A stretch of 64,000 nucleotides of DNA from Insolitispirillum peregrinum (GCF_900156605.1 NZ_FTOA01000003.1:62001-126000), one strand, 5' to 3'; positions 26,785 to 37,312 are shown, counted from the first letter of the stretch. Made by a program: numbers and translations. The notes: generated from the sequence alone by a model not told the origin.

Positions 26785-29547
26785 CTACCCGTCCTTCGCC
26801 TGCTGGTCCAGCCACTGGCGCAGGGCTGCCAGCCCGGCGGGGCAGGTGCTGGTCAGGGCGGTGATGCCCTGTTCGATGCGCGGCCAGTCGCCGTCGCGGG
26901 CGGCGCTTTCCAGATCCTTGGCCAGCAGGCGGCTGGCGGCCATGCCGTTTGATCCGGCGCTGCCTGCCAGACGGTGGGCGGCGTCGGCGATGTCTTCGGC
27001 GTTGCGGTCCTGCGCTGATCGGTGCAGGCGGTGCAGGCTGGCGGTCAGCGAGGCTTCGGCGACCAGCGCCAGCCGCTCGACTTCGGCCAGTCCCAAGGCT
27101 TCGATCAGTTCTTCCAGCAACGGCTCGTTCAGGATGTGGGCGGCCTTGCCTGCCTCTTCATCGACAACGGGCAGGCTGTGCCCCTGACAGGCGGCGGCCA
27201 GAGCCCGCATCAGTTCGTTGGGATTGATCGGCTTGCCGACGATGCCCAGCATCCCGGCGGCCTGACAGGCGTCGCGGTCTTCGCGCATCAGGTTGGCGGT
27301 GACGGCCAGAATCGGCAACTGGCCAGCGCGGGCGCTGACCACCTGTTGCATCTGGCGGGCGGCTTCGAAGCCGTCCATGCCGGGCAGGCGGATATCGACC
27401 AGCGCCACGTCAAAATCCCGCTGTTCGACGGCGGCAACGGCTTCGGGGCCGCTTTTGGCGGTGGTGACGCTGTGACCGGCGCGGGTCAGCAGGCCGGACA
27501 GAACCTGCCGGTTGACCTCTTCGTCTTCGACCATCAGCACCGACAGCGGCGGCAGGGCGGGGATGTGCGGTACCGAGGCATCGCCGGGCAGGGCAGGCGG
27601 GCTGGTGGGGGTGAAGTCGAGCGTCACCGTAAAGGTGCTGCCGCTGCCGTACTGGCTGCTGACCGTCAGGGTGCCGCCCATGCCGTCAACCAGTCGGCGG
27701 GCAATCGCCAACCCCAGTCCCGCGCCACCATGGCGGCGTGACACCGAGGCATCGACCTGGGTAAAGGGCTGAAACAGGTCGGGCAAGGCCTCCGGGGCGA
27801 TGCCGATGCCGGTGTCCTGCACGGCAAACGACACCCGCACCAGCCCGTGGCGGGCGGTCTCGGGGCGGACGCGCAGGCAGACCCGGCCCCGCTCGGTGAA
27901 CTTGATGGCATTGCCCAGCAGGTTGAACAGCACTTGTCGCAGGCGGGCCGGGTCGCCGACCACATCAGCGGGGATATCGGGCGGCAGGTCGGCATCCAGC
28001 ACCAGCCCCTTGTGCTGCGCCGGAACCCGCATCAGGGCCACCAGAGTGGTGATCAGCTCGTGCAGGCGGAATGGGCGCTGGTCAAAGGCGACTTCCCCGG
28101 CATCAACCCGCGACATGTCGAGAATGTCACTCAGCAGGACGGTCAGCGTTTCCCCCGACTGGCGGATGGTGTCAATCCACGCCGCCGCCTGCGGGTCGCT
28201 GGCAACGCGGCCGCGCAGCAGTTCGGCCATGCCGATGATACCGTTCATCGGGGTGCGCAGCTCGTGGCTCATCATCGCCAGAAATTCGGTCTTGGCGCGG
28301 GTGGCGGCTTCGGCGCGGTCCTTGGCGGCGCGCAGTTCCTGCGTGCGCTCGGTGACTTTGCGCTCCAGGCTGCGGTGATAGGTGTGCAGCTCGACCGCCA
28401 TGTCGTTGAAGGCAACGGCCAGTTCGGCAATCTCCTGACTGCCTTCCGGCGTCACCGGCTGGTCAAAGGTGCCGCGCGACAGGGCGCGGGTGGCCAGCCC
28501 CAGTTCGCGCAGCGGGCCGGTGATGGCGCGGGACATGAAGGTGGCGGCGATCAGCCCGGACAGGGCGGCAATTCCGGCAATCCAGAAGCCGACGGTGCGC
28601 AGGCGCTCGACGCTGGCGAGGGCCTCGGAGACATCCATCTTCACCACCACCGCCCAGCGGAACGACGGCAGATAACGCCATGCCGCCAGCACGCGGGCAC
28701 CGCGATAGTCGGTGGCAAAGTCAACGCCGCGTTCCCCGCGTAAGGCCCGGTTCAGCAGTTTGGTCAGCGGTTGCTCTCCGGCCAGCGGATGACCATTGCC
28801 CATGTCGGGGTCATGGCGCACCGGGCCATAGAGCACCAGACCGCCGCTGTCATCGCGCCCGGCGGCGAGGGTTTCGCCGGTGCGTCCCAGACTGATGTAA
28901 TCGCCCAGAACCTCGTGGATCGGGGAGGGGTCGATTTCCACCACCGCCACCCCGATCAGGCTGCCCGCCCGCAGGATGGGGGCGGCGACATAGGCGGCAG
29001 GCTGACCGCTGGGCGGGATCTGGGCAAAGTCGGAGATTTCGCTTTCCAGCAGGGTGCGGGCGCGGTCAAACACATTGGTCAGCAGCGAGCCGCGCAACGG
29101 GCCGGTCAGCACGTTGCTGCCAACGATGGCCTGATCGCCAGAGGCAAACACCACTTCGCCCCCGGCACTCAGCAGCAACAGCGAGCGCAGCCCATAGGTT
29201 TCCGCCGAGCGCAGCAGCAAGGGCCGTAACGATCCGATATCGCGGTCCTCGACCAGTGCCGCCATTGCCTCTTGCACCGTCGGGGCGTAGGCGAGCAGCG
29301 AGACCTGCCGCAATTGCTCCTGTACCAGCGCCTCGATACGGGCGGTTTTCTGGTCGGCCAGCGAGGCGACGTTGTGGCGGATTTCGTCTTCCAGCGCCTG
29401 TTCCGAGGCGCTGAAATAGGCCCACACCACCATCACCAGCGGCAGAACCCCCAACAGCAGATAGCCTGCGGCGATTTCCGACGCCAGCCGGATGCGGCGA
29501 GGCGGACGGGGAGAGGCGGGGCGGGGGGAAACGGGGTGGGCGCTCAT
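26785..29547 (-). CDS. Hybrid sensor kinase (Cache-HAMP-HisKA-HATPase-REC-HPt)
   Basis: A 920-aa kinase. TM1 is at about 24-44, then a periplasmic double-Cache-type domain to about 325, TM2 at about 330-350, and HAMP ([19 protein letters not shown]). HisKA has His in [21 protein letters not shown]. HATPase has [19 protein letters not shown] and [13 protein letters not shown] receiver follows ([11 protein letters not shown]; phospho-Asp in [13 protein letters not shown]), then a C-terminal HPt with His in [14 protein letters not shown]. The full phosphorelay needs an outside regulator, and the OmpR-type protein at 19799 is a candidate. ATG 29547 overlaps the stop of the UrtA-like gene (ATGA), so sensor protein and kinase are made together. 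The architecture recalls TorT/TorS. Confidence 0.93.
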   Translation of the reverse strand: MSAHPVSPRPASPRPPRRIRLASEIAAGYLLLGVLPLVMVVWAYFSASEQALEDEIRHNVASLADQKTARIEALVQEQLRQVSLLAYAPTVQEAMAALVEDRDIGSLRPLLLRSAETYGLRSLLLLSAGGEVVFASGDQAIVGSNVLTGPLRGSLLTNVFDRARTLLESEISDFAQIPPSGQPAAYVAAPILRAGSLIGVAVVEIDPSPIHEVLGDYISLGRTGETLAAGRDDSGGLVLYGPVRHDPDMGNGHPLAGEQPLTKLLNRALRGERGVDFATDYRGARVLAAWRYLPSFRWAVVVKMDVSEALASVERLRTVGFWIAGIAALSGLIAATFMSRAITGPLRELGLATRALSRGTFDQPVTPEGSQEIAELAVAFNDMAVELHTYHRSLERKVTERTQELRAAKDRAEAATRAKTEFLAMMSHELRTPMNGIIGMAELLRGRVASDPQAAAWIDTIRQSGETLTVLLSDILDMSRVDAGEVAFDQRPFRLHELITTLVALMRVPAQHKGLVLDADLPPDIPADVVGDPARLRQVLFNLLGNAIKFTERGRVCLRVRPETARHGLVRVSFAVQDTGIGIAPEALPDLFQPFTQVDASVSRRHGGAGLGLAIARRLVDGMGGTLTVSSQYGSGSTFTVTLDFTPTSPPALPGDASVPHIPALPPLSVLMVEDEEVNRQVLSGLLTRAGHSVTTAKSGPEAVAAVEQRDFDVALVDIRLPGMDGFEAARQMQQVVSARAGQLPILAVTANLMREDRDACQAAGMLGIVGKPINPNELMRALAAACQGHSLPVVDEEAGKAAHILNEPLLEELIEALGLAEVERLALVAEASLTASLHRLHRSAQDRNAEDIADAAHRLAGSAGSNGMAASRLLAKDLESAARDGDWPRIEQGITALTSTCPAGLAALRQWLDQQAKDG

Positions 29548-30848
29548 GGCTGACGCTCGGCGGCAGGGAGCGGCAGCGGAGCCTGCCAGTTGCCATTCCA
29601 GCCGCGATACAGGCCGTCGAGAAACTGCAACCAGTCGGCTTTGGGCAGAAAGGACGGGAACGGCACCGGGCGCACCGGTCGCTGGGAGTCCCATAAAATC
29701 TGGAAATTGCCATCCTTCTGCACCCGTCCGATGCGGACGGTTTTCCAGGTGTGCTGGGTCAGCGGGTCAATGGTGACGGTACCGCCCGGTGCGGCCATGC
29801 TCTGGCCCTTGATGGTCGAGCGGAAATCGCGGAAATCGGGCGATCCGGCTTCTTCGACCGCGCGCGCCCACAGCATGACGCCGAAATAGGCCGCTTCCAT
29901 CGGGGCGGTGGTGACGGTGGTCGGGCCGTAACGGTCGCGGTAGCCGCTGACAAAGGCGCGGTTTTCCGGGGTATCGACGCTCTGGAAATAGTTGCGGGCG
30001 GCATAGTCGCCTTCCAGCGTCGCCGGGCCGATCGCCTTGACTTCGGACTCGGCAATCGAAAAGCTCATCACCGGGATGTCGTGCGGGGTGATGCCCGCCG
30101 CGCGCAGGGCCTTGAAAAAGCCGACGTTGGAATCACCGTTAATGGTGTTGAAAATGACCTCCGGCTTGCTGGCCTGAATGGCGGCGATGATGGCGGTAAA
30201 GTCCTGACTGCCCAGCGGCGCATAGGCTTCACCGACCACCTGCCCCTGCAAGGCGGTGGTCTGGGCGGTGATGATCTTGTTGGCGGTGCGCGGGAACACG
30301 TAATCCGACCCGACCAGAAACAGCCGTCGGCCCAGATGGTCGAGGGTCCATTTGATCGCCGGGATGATCTGCTGGTTGGGGGCGGCCCCGGTGTAGACGA
30401 TATTCGGCGATTGCTCCAGCCCCTCGTACTGCACCGGGTAGAACAGCACCGCATCGCGCCGTTCAAAGATCGGCTTGACCGTCTTGCGACAGGCCGAGGT
30501 CCAGCAGCCGAACACCGCCGAGACCTTGTCCTGGGTGATCAGCCGTTCCGCCGCCGAGGCAAACACCCCCCAGTCGGACCGGCCATCGACCACCACCGCT
30601 TCGACCTTGCGCCCCAACAGACCGCCGTGGCGGTTGATGTCTTCGATGGCGTACAGGGTGGCGTCGGCAACGTTGCGTTCCGACACCGCCATGGTGCCGG
30701 ACAGCGAATGCAGGACGCCGACCTTGATCGGCTTGTTGCGCGACTGGTTGGGCCAGGCGGCAATGGCGGTGTAGATCGCCGCCCAACTGAGCATGGCGAG
30801 CAGGACTGCCCCGACAAAGTTCCGTCTGCGTTGACCGTAATCCGACAC
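29544..30848 (-). CDS. UrtA-like binding protein partnered with the hybrid kinase
   Basis: A 434-aa homologue of the urea-binding protein. It has [70 protein letters not shown] and [13 protein letters not shown]. The N-terminus is a single hydrophobic segment ([23 protein letters not shown]) without a clear cleavage site, so it may stay anchored in the membrane. The GTG start at 30848 has GGAG about 10 bp upstream. The gene overlaps the hybrid-kinase gene and is far from any transporter gene, so it most likely presents urea (or a short amide) to the kinase. Ligand identity is inferred from the shared FYPVQYEG block. Confidence 0.85.
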   Translation of the reverse strand: MSDYGQRRRNFVGAVLLAMLSWAAIYTAIAAWPNQSRNKPIKVGVLHSLSGTMAVSERNVADATLYAIEDINRHGGLLGRKVEAVVVDGRSDWGVFASAAERLITQDKVSAVFGCWTSACRKTVKPIFERRDAVLFYPVQYEGLEQSPNIVYTGAAPNQQIIPAIKWTLDHLGRRLFLVGSDYVFPRTANKIITAQTTALQGQVVGEAYAPLGSQDFTAIIAAIQASKPEVIFNTINGDSNVGFFKALRAAGITPHDIPVMSFSIAESEVKAIGPATLEGDYAARNYFQSVDTPENRAFVSGYRDRYGPTTVTTAPMEAAYFGVMLWARAVEEAGSPDFRDFRSTIKGQSMAAPGGTVTIDPLTQHTWKTVRIGRVQKDGNFQILWDSQRPVRPVPFPSFLPKADWLQFLDGLYRGWNGNWQAPLPLPAAERQP

Positions 30849-30894
30849 CCGCCCGCGTCTCCGGTGATGTTCGAGGATGGTGGAGGAGAGCGTA

Positions 30895-31068
30895 GAGCAT
30901 TGTGCGAAAAGTGGGCACCGGTTTTCGCAGGAACAATGCGGCAAATCAAAACCTGCATTGTGCGAAAAGTGGGCACCGGTTTTCGCAGGAACAATGCGGC
31001 AAATCAAAACCTGCATTGTGCGAAAAGTGGGCACCGGTTTTCGCAGGAACAATGCGACAAATCATAAG
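30895..31068 (+). repeat. Family 1 repeat, three tandem 58-bp units
   Basis: Three successive copies with period 58 bp (CATTGTGCG begins at 30898, 30956 and 31014) are almost identical to each other. Each carries AAGTGGGCACCGGTTTTCGC and GGAACAATGCG. There are no unique spacers, so it is not a CRISPR array. It lies upstream of the UrtA-like gene. Confidence 0.9.
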
Positions 31069-31080
31069 ACAAGTATCCGT

Positions 31081-31252
31081 GTTGGGCACGGCCACAGGGC
31101 ACGACAGTCCGTGCAGAAGAATGGGCTACCGCCCATACCCGTTTGGGTGCGATGCCCCCAAGCCCCCATTTTTTCTTTCACTATCAAATCAATGGGGGCC
31201 GGGGCCTGAAGGCCCCGGCGAGGTGTGGAGCAGCGCTCCACGATCCTGCCTC
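31081..31252 (-). repeat. Family 2 mosaic repeat, reverse copy
   Basis: Reverse orientation of the 39828 element: GGCCACAGGGCACGACAG, GGGCTACCGCCC, TGCCCCCAAGCCCCCATTTT, then GGGGCCTGAAGGCCCC and TGGAGCAGCGCTCCA. Together with the 58-bp tandem it fills the gap between the UrtA-like sensor and the formate dehydrogenase operon. Confidence 0.75.
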
Positions 31253-31253
31253 G

Positions 31254-31289
31254 CAAAACAAAGCGCGGAGACCGTTGCAGTCTCCGCGC
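31254..31289 (-). terminator. Intrinsic terminator of the formate dehydrogenase operon
   Basis: On the minus strand, GCGCGGAGAC and GTCTCCGCGC form a perfect 10-bp stem around a 7-nt loop, followed directly by TTTGTTTT. It lies 43 bp after the gamma-subunit stop. Confidence 0.9.
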
Positions 31290-31331
31290 CTGTTGGCTCC
31301 GCGCCTGTTGCTGGCGCGTGATCAGGCCAGC

Positions 31332-31949
31332 CTACTTTTTGCTGGTCATTTCACGGTACCACTTCGGATGATGCTTTTTGGCCCAGGCATGGGTCACCAC
31401 GCCTTCGACCATCGCCCGGATGGTGCCCTTGACCCACAGTGCCGCATAGACATGGACGATGATGCTGGCAATCAGCGCCACCGCACTGGCCGAATGGACC
31501 AGCAGGGCGATACGGATCACCGGGATCGGGAAGTGGATGGCAAAGTACGGACGCCAGGCAATGATGCCCGAGCCGATCAACGCCAGCAGGCACAGGGTCA
31601 TCACCCAGAACATGCCTTTCTGGCCGCCGTTATAGCGGCCAATGTCGCCGACTTCGTTGCCCTTCAGCACTTCCTTGACGCTTTTCATCCACTTGACGTC
31701 TTCGCGGTTGAGGATGTTGTGGTGCCAGTAGCGGAAGAACTGGATGAAGAAGCCGAGGAACATCACCACCCCGATGAACGGGTGCAGGATGCGCGCCAGC
31801 TGCGGCGTGCCGAAAATGCCGGTCAGCCAGAAGAACGCCGGGTAAAAGAACGCCAGCCCGGAGACCGCCAGCAGCACGAAGCAGACGGCGACGATCCAGT
31901 GGTTGATGCGTTCCGAGGCGCTGTAGCGCTGGATCAGTTTCTCTTTCAT
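31332..31949 (-). CDS. Formate dehydrogenase gamma subunit (cytochrome b556)
   Basis: A 205-aa membrane anchor with four helices. Heme-binding His are seen in [32 protein letters not shown] and [23 protein letters not shown]. It passes electrons from the beta subunit to quinone, like E. coli FdnI/FdoI. The start overlaps the beta-subunit stop (ATGA). It is the last gene of the operon, followed by a strong terminator. Confidence 0.95.
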   Translation of the reverse strand: MKEKLIQRYSASERINHWIVAVCFVLLAVSGLAFFYPAFFWLTGIFGTPQLARILHPFIGVVMFLGFFIQFFRYWHHNILNREDVKWMKSVKEVLKGNEVGDIGRYNGGQKGMFWVMTLCLLALIGSGIIAWRPYFAIHFPIPVIRIALLVHSASAVALIASIIVHVYAALWVKGTIRAMVEGVVTHAWAKKHHPKWYREMTSKK

Positions 31950-32821
31950 TGCTGGGCCCCCTCGTCGTGGTCTTCATCGGCCCGGTTCGGACCGGCGGTG
32001 ATGTAGTGGAAGAAGCCGAACAGGCCGGCCGCAGCGATCCCCAGGGTGGCGACCGGCTTCAGCATCCCCTTCCACAGCTTGACCACCGGGCTGATCTGCG
32101 GGTCTTTCGGCAGGCCGGAATAGAGGTTCGGCTTGTCGGCGTGGTGCAGGACGTACATGACGTGCGTGCCGCCGACGGCTTCGGGGTCGTACAGACCGGC
32201 ATTGTCATAGCCGCGCTGCTTGAGGTCGGCGATGCGGGTTTCGGCGACTTCCTTCATGTCCTCTTTGGAACCGAACTGGATGGCGCCGGTCGGGCAGGTC
32301 TTGACGCAGGCCGGTTCCTGACCAACAGCCACGCGGTCGGAACACAGGCTGCACTTGTAGGCTTTGTTGTCCTGCGCACTGATGCGCGGGATGTTGAACG
32401 GGCAGCCGGAAACGCAATAGCCGCAGCCAATGCAGTTTTCCTGATGGAAATCGACGATGCCGTTCTTGTACTGGATGATCGCGCCCGGCGACGGGCAGGC
32501 TTTCAGGCAGCCGGGGTCCGAGCAGTGCATGCAGCCGTCCTTGCGGATCAGCCATTCCAGCTTGCCGTTTTCCTCGGTTTCCTCAAAGCGCATCACCGTC
32601 CACGCCTGCGGCGACAGGTCGATCGGGTTGTCATAGACGCCGACGCACGAGCCGACGTCTTCGCGCAGGTCGTTCCATTCCGAGCAGGCCACCTGACAGG
32701 CTTTGCAGCCGATGCAGGTGGTCACGTCGATCAGCTTGGCCACTTCCATCGGACTCCGCGCCTCGGGGGCGGGAGTCGGGCTGGCGGAGCGGCGCATAAT
32801 GTCCAGGGATTGTAATGCCAT
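31946..32821 (-). CDS. Formate dehydrogenase beta subunit (iron-sulfur)
   Basis: A 291-aa protein with four 4Fe-4S cluster motifs: [40 protein letters not shown] and [21 protein letters not shown] single C-terminal membrane helix ([18 protein letters not shown]) anchors it on the periplasmic side. The N-terminus [14 protein letters not shown] resembles FdnH/FdoH of E. coli. There is a 14-bp gap after the alpha subunit. Confidence 0.96.
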   Translation of the reverse strand: MALQSLDIMRRSASPTPAPEARSPMEVAKLIDVTTCIGCKACQVACSEWNDLREDVGSCVGVYDNPIDLSPQAWTVMRFEETEENGKLEWLIRKDGCMHCSDPGCLKACPSPGAIIQYKNGIVDFHQENCIGCGYCVSGCPFNIPRISAQDNKAYKCSLCSDRVAVGQEPACVKTCPTGAIQFGSKEDMKEVAETRIADLKQRGYDNAGLYDPEAVGGTHVMYVLHHADKPNLYSGLPKDPQISPVVKLWKGMLKPVATLGIAAAGLFGFFHYITAGPNRADEDHDEGAQQ

Positions 32822-32835
32822 GATCAGTCAGCGCC

Positions 32836-35800
32836 TCACGCTTTTTCCAGGTTCACCAGGAACGCCTTGTATTCTGGGGTCTGGGTGTTGCAATCCCCGA
32901 TGGCGGGCGGCAGGGCGTTGGACAGATAGCCCTTTTTGGCCACCGTCTCCCAGCCCCAGTGAAGCGGAATGCCGATCTGGTGCACGGTTTTGCCGTTGAC
33001 CTTCAGGGCCTTGACGCGCTTGGTCACCACCGCCTTGGCCTTGATGAAGCCGCGCTTGGAGCTGACCTTGACGGTATCCCCGGCCTTGATGCCCTTTTCG
33101 GCGGCCAGCGTTTCGCCGATTTCGACAAACTGTTCCGGCTGGGCAATGGCGTTCAGACGAACGTTCTTGGTCCAGAACTGGAAATGTTCGGTCAGGCGAT
33201 AGGTGGTGCCGACATAGGGGAACTCGTCGTGCTTGCCCAGACGTTCCTTGTCCGAGGCAAACAGACGCACCGCCGGGCTGGTGACGACCTTGGGGTGCAG
33301 CGGGTTGGTGCCCAGCGGGCTTTCCATCGGCTCGTAGTGTTCGGGGAACGGGCCATCAACCAGCTTGTCAGCCGCAAACAGACGGCCAACGCCTTCGGGG
33401 TTCATGATGAACGGGTTCATGCCGGTGTCCGGGGCGGCGTCGGCCTTGAAGTCCGGCACGTCGATCCCGGCCCACTTGTCGCCGGTCCACGAAATCAGCA
33501 CCCGCTTGGGGTCCCACGGCTTGCCCTGGGCATCGCTGGAGGCACGGTTGTACAGGATGCGGCGGTTGGCCGGCCACGACCACGACCAGCCGGGGGTGTT
33601 GCCCAGACCGACGTCGGTGTTGTCGCGGCGGCCCATCTGGTTGCCCGCTTCGGTCCAGCAGCCGGAGAAGATCCAGCAGGCCGACATGGTCGAGCCGTCG
33701 TCGCGCAGGGCGGCAAAGCCCGGCAACTGTTCCCCCTTTTTGAGCAGCACCTTGCCGGTCGGGTCGGTGATGTCGCTGAGGGCGCGACCGTTCATTTCCT
33801 TCGCCAGCTCTTCCGGTGACGGCGAAGCCGGGTCGCGGTACGGCCACGACAGGTTCAGGATGGTTTCGGCACCGGGGCCGCCTTCGTCCTGATACAGCTT
33901 GCGCAGGGCCACGAACAGTTCGCCGAGGATTTCCTGGTCCGGCTTGGCTTCGCCCGGCGGCTCGGCACCCTTCCAGTGCCACTGCAACCAGCGGCAGGAA
34001 TTGACGATCGAGCCGTCTTCTTCGGCAAAGCAGGTGGACGGCAGGCGGAACACTTCGGTCTGGATTTTGGCCGGATCGACGTTGTTGGCTTCGCCGTGGT
34101 TCTGCCAGAAGCTGGAGGTTTCGGTGGTCATCGGATCGATGACCACCATGTACTTCAGTTTGGCAAAGGCCGCCGAGGTCTTGTTGAAGTCCGGCAGCGA
34201 GGTCAGCGGGTTGAAGCCCTGAACGATGAAGCCGTTCATCTGGCCCTGATACATCATCTCCATCAGCTGGAGAATGTCGTACATCTTGTCCCACTTGGGC
34301 AGCCAGTCATAGCCCCAGTTGTTTTCGGCAGTGGCGTTCTTGCCCCAGAACCATTTCAGCAGGCTGACCATGAACTTGGGCGTATTGCTCCAGTAGTTCA
34401 ACTGGCCGGGCTGCAGGGCCTTGGGGGTGTTTTTGGCCAGATAGCTGGCAAAGTCCGGGTGGGCCTGTTCGTTCGGCAGCGTCAGATAGCCGGGCAGGCT
34501 GGTTGACAGCAGGCCGAGGTCGGACAGACCCTGAATGTTGGAGTGACCGCGCAGGGCGTTGACGCCGCCACCGGGCATGCCGATGTTGCCCAGCATCAAC
34601 TGGATCATCGCCATGGTGCGGATGTTCTGGGCACCAACGGTGTGCTGGGTCCAGCCCAGAGCATAGAGGATGGTCCCGACCCTGGTCGCCACCGCGGTTT
34701 CACCCAGATGGGCACAAACGCGCAGGAAGGCATCCTTGGGGGTGCCGGTCAGGTCAGTCACCACGTCCGGGGTATAGCGGGCGTAATGGGCCTTCATCAG
34801 GTTCCACACGCAGCGCGGATGGCTGAGCGTCGGGTCGGTCTTGGCCAGCCCCTTGTCATCCAGCTCATAGCTCCACGAGCTGCGGTCGTAGCGGCCCTTG
34901 GCCTCGTCATAGCCCGAGAACAGGCCTTCGGAGAACGAGAAACCTTCGTTGACGATGAAGGTGGCGTTGGTAAAGGCCTTGACGTAATCCCACTGGATCT
35001 TGTCGTTGGCGATCAGCCAGTTGATCACCCCGCCGAGGAACACGATGTCCGACCCGGCACGGATCGGCATGAATTCGTCGGCAACAGCGGCGGTGCGGTT
35101 GAAGCGCGGGTCAACCACGACGATGCGGGCGCCCTTTTTCTTGGCTTCGATCGCCCACTTGAAACCGACCGGATGGGCTTCGGCCGGATTGCCGCCCATC
35201 ACCAGAATAAAGTCGGCATTCTTGATGTCGACCCAGCTGTTGGTCATTGCGCCACGACCAAAGGTCGCCGCCAGCGCCGCCACCGTCGGGCCGTGGCAGA
35301 CACGGGCCTGGGCGTCGGTGGCGATGATCCCCAGCGCGCGCATGAATTTCTGGGTCAGGATGCCGGTTTCGTTCGACGAGGCCGAGGCGGTCAGCATCGA
35401 GGTGCTCAGCCAGCGGTTGACCGGCACGCCATTGGCGTTTTTCGCCACGAAATTGGCGTCGCGGTCGGCCTTCATGTGGCGGGCGACACGCTCGATGGCT
35501 TCGTGCCACGAGATGCGTTTCCAGGCGTTGGTGCCGGGTTCGCGCACTTCCGGGTACTTCAGGCGGTTCGGGCTGTGGATGAAATCCAGCAGACCAGCCC
35601 CCTTCGGGCACAGCGAGCCACGGCTGACCGGATGGTCCGGGTCGCCTTCGATGTGCATGATTTCGGCTTTGGCGTTCTTGGCACCATCGCCCAGACTGTA
35701 CATCAGCAGACCGCAGCCGACCGAGCAGTAGGTGCAGGTGTTGCGGACTTCTTTGGCCCGGGTCAGTTTGTACTGCCGCACTTCGGCCAGGGCAGCGGTC

Positions 35801-35886
35801 GGGAACAATCCCAACGTTGCCATGCTGGACGTGGCCGCCAGTCCCCCTGCCGAGACCTTGAACAATTGCCGCCGTGAAAGCTGCAT
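32836..35886 (-). CDS. Formate dehydrogenase alpha subunit, cysteine type
   Basis: A 1016-aa molybdenum (bis-MGD) catalytic subunit of the FDH-N/FDH-O type, oxidising formate in the periplasm. A Tat signal (SRRQLFKVSAGG) ends near ALAE. The 4Fe-4S cysteines are C51, C54, C58 and C93. The metal ligand is Cys197 in ARVCHGPTVA (codon TGC at 35296-35298 on the minus strand), where E. coli has selenocysteine, and the catalytic His follows. It is uninterrupted, so no selenocysteine machinery is needed. It is the first gene of the operon, divergent from fdhE across a 422-bp region with a large palindrome. Confidence 0.97.
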   Translation of the reverse strand: MQLSRRQLFKVSAGGLAATSSMATLGLFPTAALAEVRQYKLTRAKEVRNTCTYCSVGCGLLMYSLGDGAKNAKAEIMHIEGDPDHPVSRGSLCPKGAGLLDFIHSPNRLKYPEVREPGTNAWKRISWHEAIERVARHMKADRDANFVAKNANGVPVNRWLSTSMLTASASSNETGILTQKFMRALGIIATDAQARVCHGPTVAALAATFGRGAMTNSWVDIKNADFILVMGGNPAEAHPVGFKWAIEAKKKGARIVVVDPRFNRTAAVADEFMPIRAGSDIVFLGGVINWLIANDKIQWDYVKAFTNATFIVNEGFSFSEGLFSGYDEAKGRYDRSSWSYELDDKGLAKTDPTLSHPRCVWNLMKAHYARYTPDVVTDLTGTPKDAFLRVCAHLGETAVATRVGTILYALGWTQHTVGAQNIRTMAMIQLMLGNIGMPGGGVNALRGHSNIQGLSDLGLLSTSLPGYLTLPNEQAHPDFASYLAKNTPKALQPGQLNYWSNTPKFMVSLLKWFWGKNATAENNWGYDWLPKWDKMYDILQLMEMMYQGQMNGFIVQGFNPLTSLPDFNKTSAAFAKLKYMVVIDPMTTETSSFWQNHGEANNVDPAKIQTEVFRLPSTCFAEEDGSIVNSCRWLQWHWKGAEPPGEAKPDQEILGELFVALRKLYQDEGGPGAETILNLSWPYRDPASPSPEELAKEMNGRALSDITDPTGKVLLKKGEQLPGFAALRDDGSTMSACWIFSGCWTEAGNQMGRRDNTDVGLGNTPGWSWSWPANRRILYNRASSDAQGKPWDPKRVLISWTGDKWAGIDVPDFKADAAPDTGMNPFIMNPEGVGRLFAADKLVDGPFPEHYEPMESPLGTNPLHPKVVTSPAVRLFASDKERLGKHDEFPYVGTTYRLTEHFQFWTKNVRLNAIAQPEQFVEIGETLAAEKGIKAGDTVKVSSKRGFIKAKAVVTKRVKALKVNGKTVHQIGIPLHWGWETVAKKGYLSNALPPAIGDCNTQTPEYKAFLVNLEKA

Positions 35887-36308
35887 AACGACTCCCTCTT
35901 TACCAGACGCGCCGTGCCCCTTGGGTGGGTGGAGGGGTAGCAGGGAGCAACCCGCCCTGACCTACCCACGGCTTTGGCCCTCTTTAGGCAGATTCCGTGC
36001 CACTTGGGCAAAGCCGCATAAATCCAAGGTCTTTCGGAAAATCCCTCCGGCCAGTGCGACATTTTGTCCCACGGGTAGGGACAAAATGTCGCAGCGGGTG
36101 AGCCGGGCCAACCCCTCCGGGTGATGTGGAAATGGGCATGGATCATGTGTAGGCAGGGTAAAAAGAGGATGGATTTTCGACGCCTCCGCCCGTCTGAATG
36201 CGGCACGGGACATGGCAAAACGCACCAACACCATTGACCTTTCCTGTCAGAGCACGAATTTTGCATTCCGTTGTTGTCACCTGATCACCCGTCTACGGAG
36301 AACACCCG
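35887..36308. promoter_or_regulatory. Divergent fdh / fdhE control region
   Basis: No gene is present. A perfect 15-bp inverted repeat (GCGACATTTTGTCCC and its complement, 7-nt loop) lies at 36056-36092, roughly midway. The inner halves CATTTTGT and ACAAAATG are close to the half-sites I recall for the formate regulator FhlA (CATTTCGT/ACGAAATG), but spaced further apart. No sigma54 element is convincing. Confidence 0.5.
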
Positions 36309-37217
36309 ATGCAGCCGACCACCCCAAACACTGCCAGCCCCGACCTGAGCGAAGCGATGGCCGACGCAGGCCTGAAGCCCGGCCGTTCGCCGGTGCCGGT
36401 GCTGCTGCCCGATGGTGCGCTGGTGTTCCGGGTGCGGGCCGAACGGCTGCGCACACTGGCCAAGGATCATCCGTTGCAGGACTGGCTGGAGTTTGTCGCC
36501 CTGATCTCGGACGCGCAGGCCGACATCAGCGCCCGCGACCTGCCTCAATGGGTGGAAGACAGCCCGGCAACCGCCTGGCTTGACGATTTCGCTGCCCTGA
36601 CCGCCGGGATCAAGGATCTGGTTCCGACCCCGGCGCAACAGGCTTTGGCGGAAAATGATCCGCAGGACATCCACGACATTGCCGCCCGCCTGCTGGAAGG
36701 CCGCCTGAAAGGGCAGGATCTGGCGCTGGCACCGTTCATTGTCGCCGCCCTGCAAGTGGCCTGGACCCGTCATGCTGCCAGCCAGCAGGCCGAAGACATT
36801 CACGTACAGTCGCGCGAAGGTGGCTGTCCGGTCTGTGGTAGTGCGCCGGTGGCCAGCATGATCCATATCGGCATGGAAAGCGGTGGCTTGCGCTATCTGC
36901 ACTGCTCGCTGTGCAATACCGCCTGGCATCATGTGCGCACCACCTGCGTTGCCTGTGGTGAAGACAAGGGCCTGAGCTATCGTCTGATCGAAGAGCTGGG
37001 CACGGCGGTGCGGGCGGAAACCTGCGACTGTTGCCACAGCTATCTGAAGCAGGTGATGGCCGACAAGGCACCGGGAGCGGAGCCGCTGGCCGATGATCTG
37101 GCGATGCTGGCGCTCGATATCCTGCTGGCCGAGGACGGCTATCAGCCGCTGGGGGTGAACCCGTTCCTGCTGCTGGCCGATGAAGACGGCGACGACGCGG
37201 AACAGCCGGACGGCTGA
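36309..37217 (+). CDS. fdhE: Formate dehydrogenase accessory protein FdhE
   Basis: A 302-aa cytoplasmic protein needed for maturation of respiratory formate dehydrogenase. Rubredoxin-like metal sites are visible in the second half: CPVCGSAPVASMIH, LHCSLCNTAWHHVRTTCVACG and AETCDCCHSYLKQV. The C-terminus GYQPLGVNPFLLL is typical. ATG 36309 has a GGAGA site. It is encoded divergently from the enzyme it serves. A 21-bp direct duplication (37197-37217 and 37220-37240) covers its stop codon. Confidence 0.95.
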   Translation: MQPTTPNTASPDLSEAMADAGLKPGRSPVPVLLPDGALVFRVRAERLRTLAKDHPLQDWLEFVALISDAQADISARDLPQWVEDSPATAWLDDFAALTAGIKDLVPTPAQQALAENDPQDIHDIAARLLEGRLKGQDLALAPFIVAALQVAWTRHAASQQAEDIHVQSREGGCPVCGSAPVASMIHIGMESGGLRYLHCSLCNTAWHHVRTTCVACGEDKGLSYRLIEELGTAVRAETCDCCHSYLKQVMADKAPGAEPLADDLAMLALDILLAEDGYQPLGVNPFLLLADEDGDDAEQPDG

Positions 37218-37312
37218 GGGCGGAACAGCCGGACGGCTGATATCTGACGGGAAGTTTGCAAAGAACCGTCGTTGCGACCTTTTCAGGAACGGCGGCTCGG
37301 GATATCCTGTGG

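Noticed and set aside
30895..31068. Regular tandem repeats that could look like a short CRISPR array
   Set aside because: The 58-bp units are identical throughout with no unique spacers, no cas genes are nearby, and the unit is the common family 1 intergenic palindrome.
34543..35877. Long plus-strand open frame opposite the formate dehydrogenase alpha subunit
   Set aside because: Same reason: an antisense frame created by codon bias over a certain gene.
36056..36092. The fdh palindrome read as a transcription terminator
   Set aside because: It lies upstream of both divergent genes, about 170 and 215 bp from their starts, and has no U-tract, so an operator is more likely.
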